Source of the DNA: a bacterium
Lineage (GTDB): Bacteria; CAIWAD01
Direction: 5' to 3'
Length of the DNA stretch: 27,978 nt
Assembly (NCBI GenBank): GCA_030685015.1
Contig: JAUXWS010000010.1
Location: forward strand, 1 to 27,978
Shown: piece by piece, positions 15,901-24,652 of the stretch
Layout of the letters: the number at the start of each line of letters is the position of its first letter
How positions within the stretch are numbered: the first letter of the stretch is position 1
Position numbers and translations under genes: made by a program
The notes under the pieces: generated by a model
Told to the model about the DNA's origin: nothing
What the model saw: the letters and a program-made list of their open reading frames with translations, nothing else
Database searches by the model: none

Positions 15901-16443
15901 CAGGGCCGGCTCGACCTGCCCGAGTTCCGCTTCACGCTCTTGGGCGGAGGCGTGCGCGGCGCCATGGAGCTGGTGGGCCTGGACAACACCAGCTACGCCC
16001 TGGACTGCTCGTTGATCGGCCTGGACAGCCGCCATTTCGAGTTCGGCGGAGGGGCCGGCGGTGGCGGGGCCGCGCAGGGTCTGGTCAACGCCGTCCTGCA
16101 CCTGGAGGGCGCCGGCCTGGACCTCAGGTCGCTGGACCAGCTCCGCGGCCAGTTGCGCATGCCCGACCTGGACCGTCAGGTGACGCTCAACCTGCTGCGG
16201 GCGCTGGACGCCCAGGGCGTGGATCCCAGCATCGGCAAGGTGCGCCGCCTGCTGGAACTGCCCGGCTTCCGCTATCGCGTGGAGCGGGTCGACTTCGACG
16301 TCGCCCACGGCTTCGCCCGGCCGCGCGTGTCCTTGCGCAAGAGCCCCTTCTCGCCGCTGCCCGACGTCGCCATCCCCATGAGTCCGCTGCCCCTGGGCTT
16401 CATGATCCGCAACTTCGCCCTGGCCGAGGAGGAGACCCCGTGA
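12946..16443 (+). CDS. YdbH/AsmA-like inter-membrane lipid transport protein
   Basis: The protein has 1165 residues. A proline-rich cytoplasmic start and five Arg precede one membrane helix (about residues 41-62, '[19 protein letters not shown]'), so the rest is periplasmic. The body is made of repeated short amphipathic beta-strands with 'LDL', 'LRL' and 'LSG'-type patterns, as in the long beta-taco or groove proteins of the AsmA/TamB/YdbH group, which carry phospholipids between inner and outer membrane. The C-terminal part ('[12 protein letters not shown]', '[22 protein letters not shown]') is typical of YdbH-like (dicarboxylate-transport-type) ends. The YdbL/DUF1318-like gene directly behind it is the strongest support for YdbH rather than TamB or AsmA. 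GGAG lies six bases before the ATG, which overlaps the purL stop (ATGA). The family call is by pattern and context. Confidence 0.7.
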   Translation: MKADRPSAAELPSPGGGPVAPDAPVAETPPPRRRRRWLRRLFLSALLAAAVLLLGAAVLLQDQRVGLLLGDQLGAALGTSVSLDFERRGLRHWELRNVEVGGDSLGRPFLQAARIGFYPRPGFMLEKRLRLDSLVVAGLTLNLSWQDSLLLPAWLDLANEAGEDSSMADPLRHLRLLADRGWVVDSTRLILRDLRLTLAGHQGGRPLDLASPTFGLDLRLPRLEPNALREVAAGRVPPQLLAGMLLGWSGPWQDAAPGLDLRPLPLPPGLRQALAATGLDMARGPDLLQQIDLRLDLVRDTLHLGASLDLRPRDLILNWEGRATPLPERFRTSVELAWPVRENPLRADAVLDLLLVGEGLATDGRLEAALRQVEDGWEAQADWSQRLALDLDRLGELGRALELPPLGGTLELELGGTLRLTLSEDFGTGQGAWEEVLRLTAARLELPAAGLAAEGLVLRQELRGDLELAHPLPRQPRLELSASLERLLLAQPPFDDPQGLELRLVVAGSGPRDSLELAADLSVASWQGGRIDLSANGRLPSLADWAEDLAAWQEQPQRFQDLPLRLDLETSRLSLDGLDPSLGGGLRVAAQVEAGHGLRFQLEAIPGDLQLDAAGRRLDLPLHRLEISGGARLGDLFAPVPWPDTLWAELRPEPLPALQLRLGRTADGARLKVDWTRLDLPRLIALLPLEWRPSGVSVEAATAGGAADLHLGRQGEPLGGELRLTVAGGRLRVPGWLADDVGGEAVCQLDTLGADWSLDLQLASLQMADPAWSWEGFSLAGAGRLDLPLSLALGDSLWLEPGRGGALAAGGDLRLGLASLDLAGLVSVRLDDWRGTRPDLVTMELGLGGRRLLRPWPGLQMGGRVNLTQRLERRPDGLYAVVGDLVCRIDSLDWRQEARVTELALDLPFTQVFALEPAFALASDRRRQPVDWNSLRGWDRRQPDFEADPQRRAALRQGRGWPLRIARVRYGEWSMEALSADLRIGQGRLDLPEFRFTLLGGGVRGAMELVGLDNTSYALDCSLIGLDSRHFEFGGGAGGGGAAQGLVNAVLHLEGAGLDLRSLDQLRGQLRMPDLDRQVTLNLLRALDAQGVDPSIGKVRRLLELPGFRYRVERVDFDVAHGFARPRVSLRKSPFSPLPDVAIPMSPLPLGFMIRNFALAEEETP

Positions 16444-16958
16444 AACAGTGGCTGTGGCTGAGCCTGCTGGCCGGCGCCTGCTCCCTGCAGGCCCCCGAGA
16501 TCAAGGTGACGGGGGAACGCAGCCTGCTCGAGAAGCAGGTGCTGGGATCCTACCAGAGTTTCGGACGCGAGATGTGGATGGCGACCTCCCTGCGCGGCCT
16601 GCCCGACTCGATGGCAACGGCGGGGGAGCGGGAGAACCTGCTCAAGTCGATCCGCCGCCGGCGCTTCAACCAGGACGACCGCCTGCGGCTGCTGGCCGCC
16701 GGCCAGCTGGGCGAGAACCGGGACGGGCGCCTGGAGCTGCTGGCCGCGGATTTGCCGCCCGGATCCGAGCGCAGCCTGCTCGAACGCGTCGTGGAGCAGG
16801 ACAACCAGGACCGCGAGGTGCTGCTGGCCCGCCTGCGCCGTCTCTATCCGGAGCAGGATGCGGGCGAGCTGGCCCGCCTGTTCGCCGCCATCCAGCAGGA
16901 CGAGGCGCCCCGGGGCGCCCGCATCCAGCGGGCGGACGGCAGCTGGACGGCCAAATGA
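16440..16958 (+). CDS. YdbL/DUF1318-like lipoprotein
   Basis: The 172-residue protein starts with a short hydrophobic signal ending in 'LLAGAC', so Cys14 is probably lipidated (Ala at -3 is not the commonest residue). The region 'LAAGQLGENRDGRLELLA' followed by 'VVEQDNQDREVLLARL' and the C-terminal 'RADGSWTAK' matches the YdbL (DUF1318) pattern of 'GxxGExxdGyL', an Asn/Arg helix and a final 'dGxWxxK'. The N-terminal part after Cys ('SLQAPEIKVTGERSLLEKQ') could do the job of the small lipoprotein YnbE, which in E. coli is encoded between ydbH and ydbL. The GTG start overlaps the previous stop (GTGA) and has GAGGAGGAG five bases upstream. It is likely a periplasmic partner or chaperone of the YdbH-like protein. 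Confidence 0.7.
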   Translation: MKQWLWLSLLAGACSLQAPEIKVTGERSLLEKQVLGSYQSFGREMWMATSLRGLPDSMATAGERENLLKSIRRRRFNQDDRLRLLAAGQLGENRDGRLELLAADLPPGSERSLLERVVEQDNQDREVLLARLRRLYPEQDAGELARLFAAIQQDEAPRGARIQRADGSWTAK

Positions 16959-19900
16959 GCAGGAGTCGTCCAGTTCGGATGTTGTTCCCGCTGCTGCTGG
17001 CCGTGCTGCTGGGGGCGCTTTTCCCCGCCGCCGCCCAGCCCGACTGGCTGGGCGCCCCCGGTGGACGCAGCACCCTGGACACCCTGCTCGGTCCGCCGGG
17101 CCGGCCGCTGGGCGGGCGCGACGCCGAGCAGGATCCCGCCCTCTCCCCGGACGGCCGCTGGCTGGCCTACAGCTCTTTCGTGGATGGCAACTGGGACATC
17201 TGGCTGCGCGATCTCCAGGCCGGTCCCGGGGAGCGCCCCCGCCGCCTCACCCGCCACGTGGCGGTGGACCGCCGACCCCGGTTCGCGGCGGACGGCGCGG
17301 CCATCCTCTTCATCTCGGAACGGGAGGATGCCGCCGGCGACATCTGGGAGATCCCCCTGTCCCGCTGGCGGGGCGGGCGGACGGGGGAGGCGCGGCCCGT
17401 CCTGCGCCGACCCGGCGCCCAGGACCACCCCGTGCGCGATGGCGCCGGTGCCCTCTACTGGGACGAGGAGAGCCCGGGCGGCCGCCGCGTCATGCGCTGG
17501 GACGGCCGGACCACCGTGCGCGAGCTGGCCCGGCCCGCCTCCCTGCCCCGCCCCGGCCACGGCGGCCTTTACCTGCTCTCACTGGCGGACTCCCTGGAGA
17601 TGGTGGTGGAGTGGCTGCCGGACAGCCTGCTGGGCCAGGCCCGCCCCGCCACCCGGCGCAGCCAGGTCTGGCGTCCGTCCAGCGCCCTGCTGGACATGAT
17701 GCCGGGACCGGAGGGCGGCCTCTGGGCCATCACCCTCGAGGACGGCGCGGTGCGGCGGCCGGGCGAGGAGCTGGCCACGCCCAGCCAGCTGTGGCTGGTC
17801 AAGCCGGGAGCCGGCCAACCGCCCCGCCCCCTGCTCGAGCAGGGTCGCGCCCCACGCCAGCTTAGCGTGGCCGGGCGACGCCTGGTCTACACCGAGGACG
17901 AGCGCCCCGCCCTGCTCTGGCTGGAGGAGGCCGAAGGCCGCTTCCCGCTGGGTGGGGGCGGTTTCGATGACGCCACCGGGGGTCGTTCCGCCGGAACCTG
18001 GCTGGAGCTGGCCCGCCATCACGAGGGGCGCGAGCTGGGTCTTCCCCTGCTGCAGACGATCCAGGCGGCGTGGCCGGGCAGCCCGGCCGCCGACGAGGCA
18101 GCCCTGCGCGAGATGCGCCTGCGCATGGCCGCGGGCGGAGAACCCGGTCTCCTGCTGGCACGGCTGGACGAGCTGCGCGGCTGGATGAAGGGTCCCGAGG
18201 CGCGGGCCCGCCTGGCAGCCATGGCGCTTGAACTGGAGCTGCGCCGTCAAGCGGCCAGCGACGCGGCACCCCTGGAGGAGCTGGCCCGGCGCTGCCGGGA
18301 GGAGGGCCTGCCGGGCGCCGCCGCCGAGGCCCAGCTGGCCCGCGCCCGCTTCGAGCTGGATGCCGGCCGCCTGGAGCGCGCCCTGGGCGCCCTGCTGGAT
18401 CTGGAGACCCTGCCCGACACTCTGGCCGAGCGGGCGGACGGCCTGGCGCTCAAAGTGCGGGCCTATGAGCGGCTGGGGGAAAGCGAAGCGGCGCGAGGTG
18501 CCCTGGCCCGCCTGGCGATGGATCACGCCGACCGCCCCGAATTGCTCGCCGACTGGCTGCGGCGGGACCTCGCCGCCCTGGAGGGCCTGTCGGACGCCCG
18601 CGCCCGGCTGCGGCTGCGGGAGCGCCTGGCCGTGCTGGACGCCATTCCGCCGCTGCGCCTGGCCCTGACGGTGGAGCTGGCCCGGCGCGAGGCCGCCGCC
18701 GGACGCGACGGCCGCCTGGTGGCACGCGAGGACCTGCGTCTGGCCCTGGAGGAGGCGCCGGCCGCCCTCGTGCCCTTCCAGCGGCGCGCCTGGACCCAGG
18801 GCCAGGGCCTGCTGGCCGACCTGCGGCGCCAGGACGGGCAACTCGACGAAGCGCTGGCCGCCCTGCGCGGGGCGGACGATGCCCTGGCGGCGGTGGAGGA
18901 GCCGGCCCTGGCCGGCATCCTGCGCCTGCGGCGGATCAACTGGCTCTTGGAGCGGGCCGCCACCGCCGTGGCGGCGGCCGATTGGGAGGCGGCGGAGGCC
19001 GATGCCCGGTTGGCGCTTGCCCTCGACCCCGCCGAGTCCCGCGCCTGGCGCCTGCGGCTGGAGGCCCTCGCCCGCCTGGATCGCCTGGACGAGGTGGAGC
19101 TGATCCTGCGCCAGGGCCGCGCCAATGAGGGTCGGGGCGGCCCCCCCTTGCGGGGCGAGGCGCTGCGCCGGCGGGCGGTGGAGACCTGGGCCCTGGGCCT
19201 CCTGCTTTCCTGGCGGGCCGAATCACAACCGGCCCATCTGCCCGAATCCGACCTCCTGCTCGAGGAGGCCCTGGACCTGGACGACCGCCTCGCCGCCGCC
19301 TGCCTGACGCTCAGCTGGAATCTCAGCCGTGAGATCCATCTGGCGGCCGGCCGGCGGGGCGGACTGAAGGGCCTGCTGCGCGAACTGGGCCGCGGCCGCG
19401 AGGCGGTCAGCCGCCTCCGCCACCGCGGGGTGGGCCGCCTGGAGGATCCTGATGAGGAGTCCATGCGGGATCGGGCCATCCTGCTGGCCCAGCGCGGCTT
19501 GCGCTGGACGGATCCCGCCCGCGATCCCGACCTGGCGGCCGCCCTCGCCACCAACCTGGGCAACCTCTATTTCTCCCTGGGCGAGTTCGGGGCGCCCCAG
19601 GCCTGCCAGGCCTGGGAGCACCGGCTGTCCATCAGTCCCCGCTTCCGCCGGCCGGAGGAGCAGCTGCGCTTCCTCATCAACCTGGGCACCGCCCGGCAGT
19701 GGAGCGGCAATCTGGAGCAAGCCGCCCGCGATCTGGACAGCGCCCAGGTGCTCGCCGCCCGGCTGGGACTTCAACCCGAGCGCAGGGAACTGCTGGCCCG
19801 CCTTTCCATGCTGGCCGGCGAGCGCGGGCGGCCGGTGGAGGCACAGGCCTGGCTGCGGCAGTCCCTGGCCCTGGAGAGCGATCCCGGCCAGCGGGCCATC

Positions 19901-22900
19901 CTCTGGCGCAACCTGGCCATCATCCAGATGGAGCTGGGGGACGAGGAGGCCCCCGCCTCCCTCAACCAGGCCGCCCGCGAGGCGCAGGAGGGGCCCTGGC
20001 CCATGGAGCCGGCCCAGAACTGGCTGCGCGTGCAACTGCTGGGCCTCAGCGTGCCCCTCTGGAACTTCCCCGGCCTCTACACGGGGCAAGGCCGGCTGGA
20101 TTGGGGGGCGGCCGAGGAGGAGGCCCTCCGCCAATCCCTGCTGGACGACCTGAGCGGACGCCAGGGGGCGGTGGACCTGCGCCTGCGCGGCCTGCACGAC
20201 CGGCGGCGCCTCCTGCGCCGGCAGAAGGACGTGGACGGCATGCTCCGTCTGGATCTGGCCATCGCCCGCGAGCTGGCCGTCCTGGGCCGGTGGGAGGAGG
20301 CGGTCCGGCGCTGCGAGGAGACGGCGCGGGCGGCGCGGTCCGCCGTGCTGGGCGGGATCGAGGCGCGGGCCGTGGAAAGCGCGCTCAGCTTCCACCTGCT
20401 GGCTCGACCCACCAGTGAACAGGATGCGAAGGCCCTGGCCCGCCTCGACGCGTCGGCACCGCGGCTGCGGCATGCCATGGGGCAACTGCTGGAGGGCAGA
20501 ACCGTCCCGTTGACGGCCGAGCAACGCCTGCGCCTGGAGCTGCTGCGCATCCAGGATCTGGACGAGCAGGCGGGGCGGGCCGGTCCGGTGGACGGGCTGC
20601 TGCTGCGCTCGCGGGCCCTGCTCCTGCTGGAGGATCTGGAGGGCTGGCGGCGCAGCGCCGGCCTGACCTGGTCGAGGCGACAGCGCCTGGCCGTGGATCT
20701 GGCCTGGGCCCGCCTGCTCACCGGCACGGGGGATGCGGCGGCGGCGCGGGAGCGGCTGGCCGCCTGGCCGGTGGAGGAGCTGCCGCCCGAGGCCGCCCTG
20801 CTCACGGTCTGGGCGCGTTTGCAGTCGTCGCTGGCGCTGGGCCGCGCCGATGAGGCGGTGGAGGAGACGACCGCCCTGCGCCGGATCCTGCTCGATCTGC
20901 CGGCCGAGCCGGACGGCCTTGCCTCGGTGCGCCGCGCCGCCGTGGTCCTGGACGGCCTCGATCATCTGGCTGCCCGGGCGGGTGGATCGGCCGCCGCGGA
21001 GTCCGCCGCCTGGCGGGCCTGGTGGGAAGGGCGGCGGCTGTGGGAGCAGGCGGATCCGCCCTTTCCCGCCCAGAGCTGGACCAACGCCTGGGGCAACCTG
21101 CGCGCCGATCTGGCCGAGCGCGATCGGGCACTGGAGAAGCACTGGGCCGATCCGGGCGCGCCGGGCGAGGTCCGGCGGGCGGACTCCCTGCTCGCCGCCA
21201 CCCGCCAGGACATGCGCCAACGGGAGGATCGCCTCCGTCTCTGGTTGGAACCCACGCCGGATGCGGCGGCGGCCTGGCCCGCCTGGCGTGAGGAGGGGCT
21301 GAGCTGGGTCGGGGTGCAGGACAGCCTTGGTCCCTGGTTGCTCGCCGCCCCCGAGGTCCACCGCGTCTGCCGGACGGCCACCGTGCTGGCCGCCGATGAG
21401 GCAGCCGTGGTGGGCGGAGGCTCCCGCTTGCGGCCACCCACCGCCGCGCGCCGGGTGCCCGCCGCCGCCCTGCTCGATCCCACCGCCGCCGGCCTGGACG
21501 CCCGCGTGCTGGCCCTGGACGGCGTGCTGCGCCTCGTGCCGGGCGCCCCCCATGCCGCCTGGCTGGATTTCGACGGCCACCGCATCGCCCTGCGCGAGCT
21601 GATGGCCCTGGACCTGCCCGGCGAGCTGCTCGTCCTTGGCGAGGTGGATTGGCAATCGGCCCATCCCGCCGACTGGCGGGAAGGCTGGCTCATCCTGGAG
21701 CGCCTGCTGGCCCAGACCGGTCTGCGCCAGGCCCTTGTGCCGGAGCCAGGACGCGGCCAGCACGGCGCCCCGTTGGAGGACTTCGCCCTCACCCTGCTGG
21801 CCGACAGCCAGGTCGGCGTGCCGGAGGGCTGGTGGCGCATCGGCGCACCTCTTCTCTCGCCCACCGAGCGGCGGGCCGGGCAGCGACAGGGCATGGAGGA
21901 GCTGGTCCAGCTGGGCAACGAGTACCGGCGCCGCGGCGAGCACGACGCCGCCTGGCGTTCCTACCGGCGGGCCCTGCGCCTGGCCCTGCAGGTGGAGGAC
22001 CAGGAGAGCGCCGGCCGCCTGTTTCGGCTGGGGGCGGCCAGCGCCCTGGACGGCAGCCGCCCGGGCGAGGCCCTGGATGTGCTGCTCGAGGCCCTGGGCC
22101 GCACCGAGGGCGCCCACATCGATTGGGTTCGGTTGTCCCCCCGCTTGGTGCAACTGGCCGACCTGGCCGGTCGACCGGCCGCGGCGGACAGTCTCTGGCG
22201 CCGCCTGATCGTGGAGCAGCGGCCCCCGGCCGGCGGGGGGGAGGAAGCGGCCCCGCCCGCCCCGGCGGCGGCCGTGCGCGCCGCCTTCGAGGACCGCCTC
22301 CTGGCCCTGGAGCGGCGGGGCGGACGCGAGCGGGCGGCCGCGCTGGCCCGCGAGGCCCGTCTCATGCCAGAGGGGGAGGATCCCCGCCGCGCCCTCTTCC
22401 TCGCCCGCCTCTATCTGGACACCGAGGCGGCACGCCTGGCCTGGGACTGCCTGCAGACGCCGGAGTTGCGCTGGGCAGCCCTGGACTCGCTGGAAAGCCT
22501 CGATGCCCACGAGCTGCGCTCCATCATCGCCCTGCGCCTGGGTAATCTGACCGACGCCCGCCTCTGGATGGAGCGCGCGGCCTTGCTCGCCGCCTCCTCA
22601 GACCTGCCCGCCGGCCGTCTTGCCCTCCACCTGCAACGGCAGGCCGATCTCGCCTGGAGCCTGGGACAGTACGGGGAATGCGCCGCCTTCCTGGACCGGG
22701 CCGAGGCCGCCCTGCCCGCTGACGATCTGCAGCTGGCCCTGCTCCTGGCCAACACGCGGGGCCTGCTCGCCACCGAGCTGGAGGAGGCGGCGGCGGCGGA
22801 TGCCCACTTCGCCCGCGCCCAGGAGTTGGGCGTCGTGCTCCAGGATCCGCTCGAGTTGAGCGCCGTCTACAACAACATCTCCCGTCTCCACCAGCGCGGC

Positions 22901-24628
22901 GGACGCTGGGCGGAAGCGCTTGAGGACTGCCGGCGGGCCCTGGAGCAGGACAGCCTGTCCGGTTCCCGGCGCCGGGCCCTCGTCACGCAGCGCAACCGGG
23001 CCGCGGCGCTGCGTGGACTGCTCGCCCCCGATCTGCGCCTCCCCGAGGCCTGGACCGCCCTGCCCGAGGGCTTGCTGCGCCAGCGGCGGGCCTCGGGCGA
23101 GTTGTCGCGCCTGGAACGGGAGCTGGTCCGGGGCATGGCCGCGGCCGCCGCCCTGGGCGAGGAGCGTGAGGCCTGCCGGCTGGAACTGGAACTGGCGCTG
23201 CTCAGGCTGGATTTGGGCAATCCCGGGCAAGCCCTGCTGGCGGCGCAATCCTGCGCCGTGCGCGCCTCCCGCCTCTTCTTCCGCCGCGAGGCCCTGGAAG
23301 CAAGGCTGGCGGCCGGCCGGGCCCTCGTCCGGCTCAAACGCCTGCCGGCGGCGGAGGAGCTGCTGCAATCGGCCCTGGCGGAGGCGGAGGAGGAGACGGC
23401 CCGCCTCGCCCCCGTCCGCTTTGATCCGGGGCGTGGTCTGCTGCAGCGCCTGATCACGGACGAGCTGGTCGCCCTCTACGGGAGCGAGCGGCCCTGGGAG
23501 GCCCTGGCCGCCAGCGAGCGCGGCCGCAACCTGGGGCTGCAGGAGATGGTCGTGCGGCGCAGCGGGGACAGCCGCCTGGCCGCCCCGCGCGGCAAGGCGG
23601 ATCTGCAGAAGCTGCTGCGCGCCTCGCTCGAGCCGGACCAGGCCCTCCTGGGCTGGCACGTGGGCCGCGATAGGGCCTGGGGCTTCCTCTGGCAGTCCGG
23701 CGAACTGCGCTGCTGGCCCCTGGACGTGGCGCGGGACAGCCTGGGCATCCTGGCCGGCCTGCATCGCGGCCGCATCCTGGCCTTCCTCAGTCCGGAGGGG
23801 ACGGGCCGTCGCCTCGCCCACTGGCTGCTGCCGCCCGCATGGCAGACGGCGCCACCCCGGCGGGTCTGGCTGCTGCCCCAGGGCGAACTGCACGGCCTTG
23901 CCTTCGAAAGCCTGGTCCTGGCCGACGGCCGCTGGTGGGGCGAGACCACCGCCATCTGCCGGTCGGGCAGCCTGGCCGAGTTGGCCTACAGCGCCGGTCT
24001 GCCCGGCGGGACGAGTCCGGGGGCGGTGTGGAGCGACCCCCACGTGCCGGGGATGGACGCCCTGGAGTACACGGCCCTCGAGGTGGCCGAACTTGGACGG
24101 CTGCATCCCGCCGCCCGGCTGGCCGTGGGTGCGAAGGCCACTCCGGCGGACCTGCGGGGGGACGGCGCGGCCCGCCGTTTCCGGCATTTCGCCTGCCACG
24201 CCGTGCACGACCCGCGCAGCCCGGCTGAAAGCGCCTTGCTGCTCAGTCCCGCCCCGGGCAGCGACGGCCGCCTGGCCGCCCCCACCATCGCCGCCCTGGA
24301 CCTGCCGGCGGGCCTGACCGTCCTCTCCGCCTGCGAGACGGCCCTGGGCCGGGGCGGGGAGGAGGCGAGCGCCGGCCTGCCCCGCGCTTTCATGGCGGCG
24401 GGTTCACGCGGGGTGTTGGCCAGCTTGTGGAAAGTGGACGATCTCTCCACCGCCGTGCTGGTCAAGCATCTTTACCGGGGACTGGCGGAGGGTCGACCGG
24501 CCGATCTTGCCCTGCAGGAGGCCCAGCAGGCCGTGCGGCGCTGGGTGCATCCCCATCCCGCCCACTGGGCGGCCTTCTGCCTGACGGGACAGCCGCTGCC
24601 TGAACCACGGGTCGTCACTGGTCGATAA
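16955..24628 (+). CDS. Giant exported TolB-propeller/TPR/CHAT-domain putative protease
   Basis: The protein has 2557 residues. A Sec signal peptide (about 1-28, 'MLFPLLLAVLLGALFPAAA') is followed by TolB/PD40-like propeller blades (about 55-330; 'DPALSPDGRWLAYSSFVDG', 'AAILFISER'), helical TPR-like repeats (about 360-1400; clear at 855-1020), a degenerate CHAT domain (about 1460-1640), a second TPR-like array (about 1650-2200; 'LGNEYRRRGEHDAAWRSYRR') and a C-terminal CHAT domain (about 2220-2550). CHAT domains are caspase/separase-like cysteine proteases; here 'HFACHAVHD' supplies His2415 and 'LSACETALG' Cys2460, then 'GVLASLWKVDD' and a typical 'ALQEAQQAV' tail. The signal peptide suggests a periplasmic or surface place. 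Its ATG overlaps the YdbL-like stop (ATGA), so it is translated with the lipid-transport genes. Substrate and trigger are unknown. Confidence 0.9.
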   Translation: MSRSRPVRMLFPLLLAVLLGALFPAAAQPDWLGAPGGRSTLDTLLGPPGRPLGGRDAEQDPALSPDGRWLAYSSFVDGNWDIWLRDLQAGPGERPRRLTRHVAVDRRPRFAADGAAILFISEREDAAGDIWEIPLSRWRGGRTGEARPVLRRPGAQDHPVRDGAGALYWDEESPGGRRVMRWDGRTTVRELARPASLPRPGHGGLYLLSLADSLEMVVEWLPDSLLGQARPATRRSQVWRPSSALLDMMPGPEGGLWAITLEDGAVRRPGEELATPSQLWLVKPGAGQPPRPLLEQGRAPRQLSVAGRRLVYTEDERPALLWLEEAEGRFPLGGGGFDDATGGRSAGTWLELARHHEGRELGLPLLQTIQAAWPGSPAADEAALREMRLRMAAGGEPGLLLARLDELRGWMKGPEARARLAAMALELELRRQAASDAAPLEELARRCREEGLPGAAAEAQLARARFELDAGRLERALGALLDLETLPDTLAERADGLALKVRAYERLGESEAARGALARLAMDHADRPELLADWLRRDLAALEGLSDARARLRLRERLAVLDAIPPLRLALTVELARREAAAGRDGRLVAREDLRLALEEAPAALVPFQRRAWTQGQGLLADLRRQDGQLDEALAALRGADDALAAVEEPALAGILRLRRINWLLERAATAVAAADWEAAEADARLALALDPAESRAWRLRLEALARLDRLDEVELILRQGRANEGRGGPPLRGEALRRRAVETWALGLLLSWRAESQPAHLPESDLLLEEALDLDDRLAAACLTLSWNLSREIHLAAGRRGGLKGLLRELGRGREAVSRLRHRGVGRLEDPDEESMRDRAILLAQRGLRWTDPARDPDLAAALATNLGNLYFSLGEFGAPQACQAWEHRLSISPRFRRPEEQLRFLINLGTARQWSGNLEQAARDLDSAQVLAARLGLQPERRELLARLSMLAGERGRPVEAQAWLRQSLALESDPGQRAILWRNLAIIQMELGDEEAPASLNQAAREAQEGPWPMEPAQNWLRVQLLGLSVPLWNFPGLYTGQGRLDWGAAEEEALRQSLLDDLSGRQGAVDLRLRGLHDRRRLLRRQKDVDGMLRLDLAIARELAVLGRWEEAVRRCEETARAARSAVLGGIEARAVESALSFHLLARPTSEQDAKALARLDASAPRLRHAMGQLLEGRTVPLTAEQRLRLELLRIQDLDEQAGRAGPVDGLLLRSRALLLLEDLEGWRRSAGLTWSRRQRLAVDLAWARLLTGTGDAAAARERLAAWPVEELPPEAALLTVWARLQSSLALGRADEAVEETTALRRILLDLPAEPDGLASVRRAAVVLDGLDHLAARAGGSAAAESAAWRAWWEGRRLWEQADPPFPAQSWTNAWGNLRADLAERDRALEKHWADPGAPGEVRRADSLLAATRQDMRQREDRLRLWLEPTPDAAAAWPAWREEGLSWVGVQDSLGPWLLAAPEVHRVCRTATVLAADEAAVVGGGSRLRPPTAARRVPAAALLDPTAAGLDARVLALDGVLRLVPGAPHAAWLDFDGHRIALRELMALDLPGELLVLGEVDWQSAHPADWREGWLILERLLAQTGLRQALVPEPGRGQHGAPLEDFALTLLADSQVGVPEGWWRIGAPLLSPTERRAGQRQGMEELVQLGNEYRRRGEHDAAWRSYRRALRLALQVEDQESAGRLFRLGAASALDGSRPGEALDVLLEALGRTEGAHIDWVRLSPRLVQLADLAGRPAAADSLWRRLIVEQRPPAGGGEEAAPPAPAAAVRAAFEDRLLALERRGGRERAAALAREARLMPEGEDPRRALFLARLYLDTEAARLAWDCLQTPELRWAALDSLESLDAHELRSIIALRLGNLTDARLWMERAALLAASSDLPAGRLALHLQRQADLAWSLGQYGECAAFLDRAEAALPADDLQLALLLANTRGLLATELEEAAAADAHFARAQELGVVLQDPLELSAVYNNISRLHQRGGRWAEALEDCRRALEQDSLSGSRRRALVTQRNRAAALRGLLAPDLRLPEAWTALPEGLLRQRRASGELSRLERELVRGMAAAAALGEEREACRLELELALLRLDLGNPGQALLAAQSCAVRASRLFFRREALEARLAAGRALVRLKRLPAAEELLQSALAEAEEETARLAPVRFDPGRGLLQRLITDELVALYGSERPWEALAASERGRNLGLQEMVVRRSGDSRLAAPRGKADLQKLLRASLEPDQALLGWHVGRDRAWGFLWQSGELRCWPLDVARDSLGILAGLHRGRILAFLSPEGTGRRLAHWLLPPAWQTAPPRRVWLLPQGELHGLAFESLVLADGRWWGETTAICRSGSLAELAYSAGLPGGTSPGAVWSDPHVPGMDALEYTALEVAELGRLHPAARLAVGAKATPADLRGDGAARRFRHFACHAVHDPRSPAESALLLSPAPGSDGRLAAPTIAALDLPAGLTVLSACETALGRGGEEASAGLPRAFMAAGSRGVLASLWKVDDLSTAVLVKHLYRGLAEGRPADLALQEAQQAVRRWVHPHPAHWAAFCLTGQPLPEPRVVTGR

Positions 24629-24652
24629 AAGGGCCATGAAGGAGGAGTCCGC

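Noticed and set aside
12328-16308. Minus-strand open frame of 1326 codons opposite the YdbH-like gene
   Set aside because: It is a Gln/Ala/Gly-rich shadow caused by high GC and codon bias; the plus strand has the signal anchor, start overlaps and neighbours.
21300-21880. An intact second CHAT protease
   Set aside because: The fold pattern is there, but neither the catalytic His nor the Cys is present, so I report it as a degenerate domain only.
19223-22510. Minus-strand open frame of 1095 codons opposite the CHAT gene
   Set aside because: No recognisable motif; low-complexity composition of an antisense frame in GC-rich DNA, while the plus strand continues the TPR and CHAT domains.
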